From contig WQTY01000014.1 in NCBI GenBank assembly GCA_009786045.1, positions 1-14,077 of the forward strand: a DNA stretch of 14,077 nucleotides, given 5' to 3'. The stretch's first letter is position 1; every line of letters starts with the position of its first letter. The position numbers and the translations under genes were made by a program. Shown piece after piece: positions 13,901 to 14,077 of this stretch. The notes below the pieces were generated by a model. That model was not told where the DNA came from. It worked only from the letters and a program-made list of their open reading frames with translations, and ran no database searches. This DNA is from Pseudomonadota bacterium. GTDB taxonomy: Bacteria; Myxococcota_A; Bradymonadia; UBA4248.

Positions 13901-14077
13901 CATCACATTTGGGTGCAACCGTCCCGTCATCATTGACAAAATCTTTGTGCAGCGAATCATCCCATTTGCAGCCGGTCAATACCACCATCAAAAAACATAA
14001 AAGGTGGAAAATATACCTGGCTACATTATTAGTTCTGTTCTGTTCTGTTCTGTTCTGTTCTGTTCTGTTCTGTTCTG
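10953..14077 (-). CDS. Very Cys-rich repeat lipoprotein, 5' end beyond the window
   Basis: The frame is open from the stop at 10953 to the window edge. By hand count about 139 Cys lie in the last 1012 residues. YIFHLLCFLMVVLTGC forms a lipoprotein signal ending in lipobox LTGC (Cys codon 13968-13970), so the mature protein is surface-anchored or periplasmic. The first in-frame start codons in view (TTG 13991, ATG 13988) lie inside that hydrophobic stretch and would leave no charged n-region. The true start therefore probably lies upstream, past the CAGAA repeats. The body has many CxxC-like and C-x-C pairs. At least six copies of C-I-[DN]-[PS]-x(5)-[FHY]-C-G-[AV] occur, five of them in the C-terminal 400 residues. 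Similar Cys-rich lipoproteins of unknown role are common in Myxococcota-like genomes. A disulfide-knotted surface or adhesion protein is likely, but function is unknown. Confidence 0.85.
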   Translation of the reverse strand, partial: EQNRTEQNRTEQNRTNNVARYIFHLLCFLMVVLTGCKWDDSLHKDFVNDDGTVAPKCDGLAYIAAITASSSERCTKDSKSDTCRGFESAFKHERCPKSYLCMTDEDGKTHYCGQPTRCPNLAYIVVSNSETCEAGDDAEACKRFALNFEHSYCPIGYECQEDEDDDESGNKSYCQQVLRCPPGQILCGPREGGNSDDTARCINPISDSNFCGAKEDCRGGNAGEDCTKGEGRRVCQERKCESICPDGSGCFFGDRCYYNNEERCGADCKNCLGTGVSEADCTDDDKCFTTRCAGGYHMKDNGTCHPNDDENCGSTSGGSITNCKALGGICRFDGSCYGACSEDEHLRDDGQCERNSITVCGPARVNCTALAGWESGECDKGKCVAKTCKAEERYCLVDNVDNKTCQLALFGTGPCSGNSCVPCASSEVCYAGECKVDPCPGQIDVCVNGCENTPTGCGVGCANCMVEGNAEAGECQADFTCKITKCRPRFHIEINEGKRVCVANTATSCARQDEETPRSCHDEGTIGTCTDEGVCEIAECRPGFAKRGEVCVKNTEKSCGESDVDCTKAYPNADVACGLDNRCAITKCHDDYNLNTSGQCVLEVGCCGTSCANCNANGRADTCRSNSCVCGSSDSPCEGNGVICKDDECTCPAGRVLCDGNCIDPNNDRFYCGVGADCSSAGGDKCGSNQVCRNGKCEPIVCPADMVACNNECIDPRTSKTHCGARGACSTDTRNHADFKGVNCGAGTCENGLCKCGTALCNNGETCNPAGTQCQCGTTAGACADKKQQNCGDNGQCNDWCNNSDGGKSSFMAVCGDRCINPMTSNTHCGAKGKCDNTGSAGTNYSGMDCSGGRVCVNGTCESCPAGKIFMNGACACPAGMVLCGGNCIDPQTSKTHCGARGTCSVTGRNAPDFRGVNCGTGSCVEGLCQCSGAATSCDLGKTCNGENKCQCDLGRQDMCEGIQSYCNNEGACVHNCSSRNDGYIALCGEPGNKQCINSGSNDKYCGAKGACNSPVAGNNYQGVTCSDGRVCVGGVCVVL
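14033..14077. repeat. Pentanucleotide microsatellite, (TTCTG)9, reaching the window edge
   Basis: There are nine perfect tandem copies of TTCTG on plus (CAGAA on minus), 45 bases, cut off by the end of the window, so the true number is unknown. On the minus strand they read in frame with the lipoprotein signal peptide as a Gln-Asn-Arg-Thr-Glu cycle with no stop and no start codon. A gain or loss of one unit shifts the frame by five bases. Confidence 0.9.

Overview
The window is a single-strand block. Every gene I can support is on the minus strand, so transcription runs from high to low coordinates. Two repeat-rich stretches (about 7309-7893 and 9359-9849, plus 10450-10952) separate it into transcription units. 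The organism is a Gram-negative bacterium: there are two lipoproteins with clear lipoboxes, and a DUF3108 protein. The huge Cys-rich lipoprotein with C-I-D/N-P...C-G-A repeats and the dense GC hairpin repeats resemble genomes of the Myxococcota/Bradymonadota (former Deltaproteobacteria) type. That placement is inference and not secure.

Layout from right to left, in transcription order. (1) 10953-14077 is a Cys-rich lipoprotein with about 139 Cys. Its frame stays open to the window edge through nine perfect copies of a pentanucleotide, TTCTG on plus and CAGAA on minus, just before the signal peptide. (2) 9850-10449 is a glycine-rich RRM RNA-binding protein with its own promoter-like sequence and an overlapping inverted repeat. 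(3) 8504-9358 and 7894-8496 are MEMO and AMMECR1 proteins (amrB, amrA), a compact two-gene unit; their radical SAM partner is not in the window. (4) 5887-7308 and 5256-5864 are an McrB-like AAA+ motor and a DUF2357 (McrC-like) partner that stops before the usual nuclease domain. (5) 4399-5208 is a BtpA/SgcQ-family TIM-barrel protein. (6) 3486-4364, 2590-3489 and 2369-2590 are a DUF3108 lipoprotein, an orphan membrane histidine kinase and a 73-residue unknown, joined by ATGA and TGATG overlaps. (7) 928-2277, 531-911 and 209-541 are a plant/TP0108-type 6-phosphofructokinase, a single-domain MazG pyrophosphohydrolase and a small coiled-coil protein, again tightly packed. Genes 4-7 could form one long operon, since no terminator-like structure was seen between them.

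The most interesting layer is non-coding. A family of modular hairpin repeats occurs at 7321-7480, 7640-7730, 7801-7890 and 10591-10696. Its members share flanking motifs, and one hairpin differs by compensatory base changes between copies, so the fold rather than the sequence appears to be conserved. One member supplies the leader and probably the ribosome binding site of the mcrB-like gene. A second repeat is present as an inverted pair (1-205 and 9379-9527) that brackets the whole 9.2 kb gene block. The pentanucleotide tract at the right edge looks like a phase-variation switch on a surface lipoprotein.
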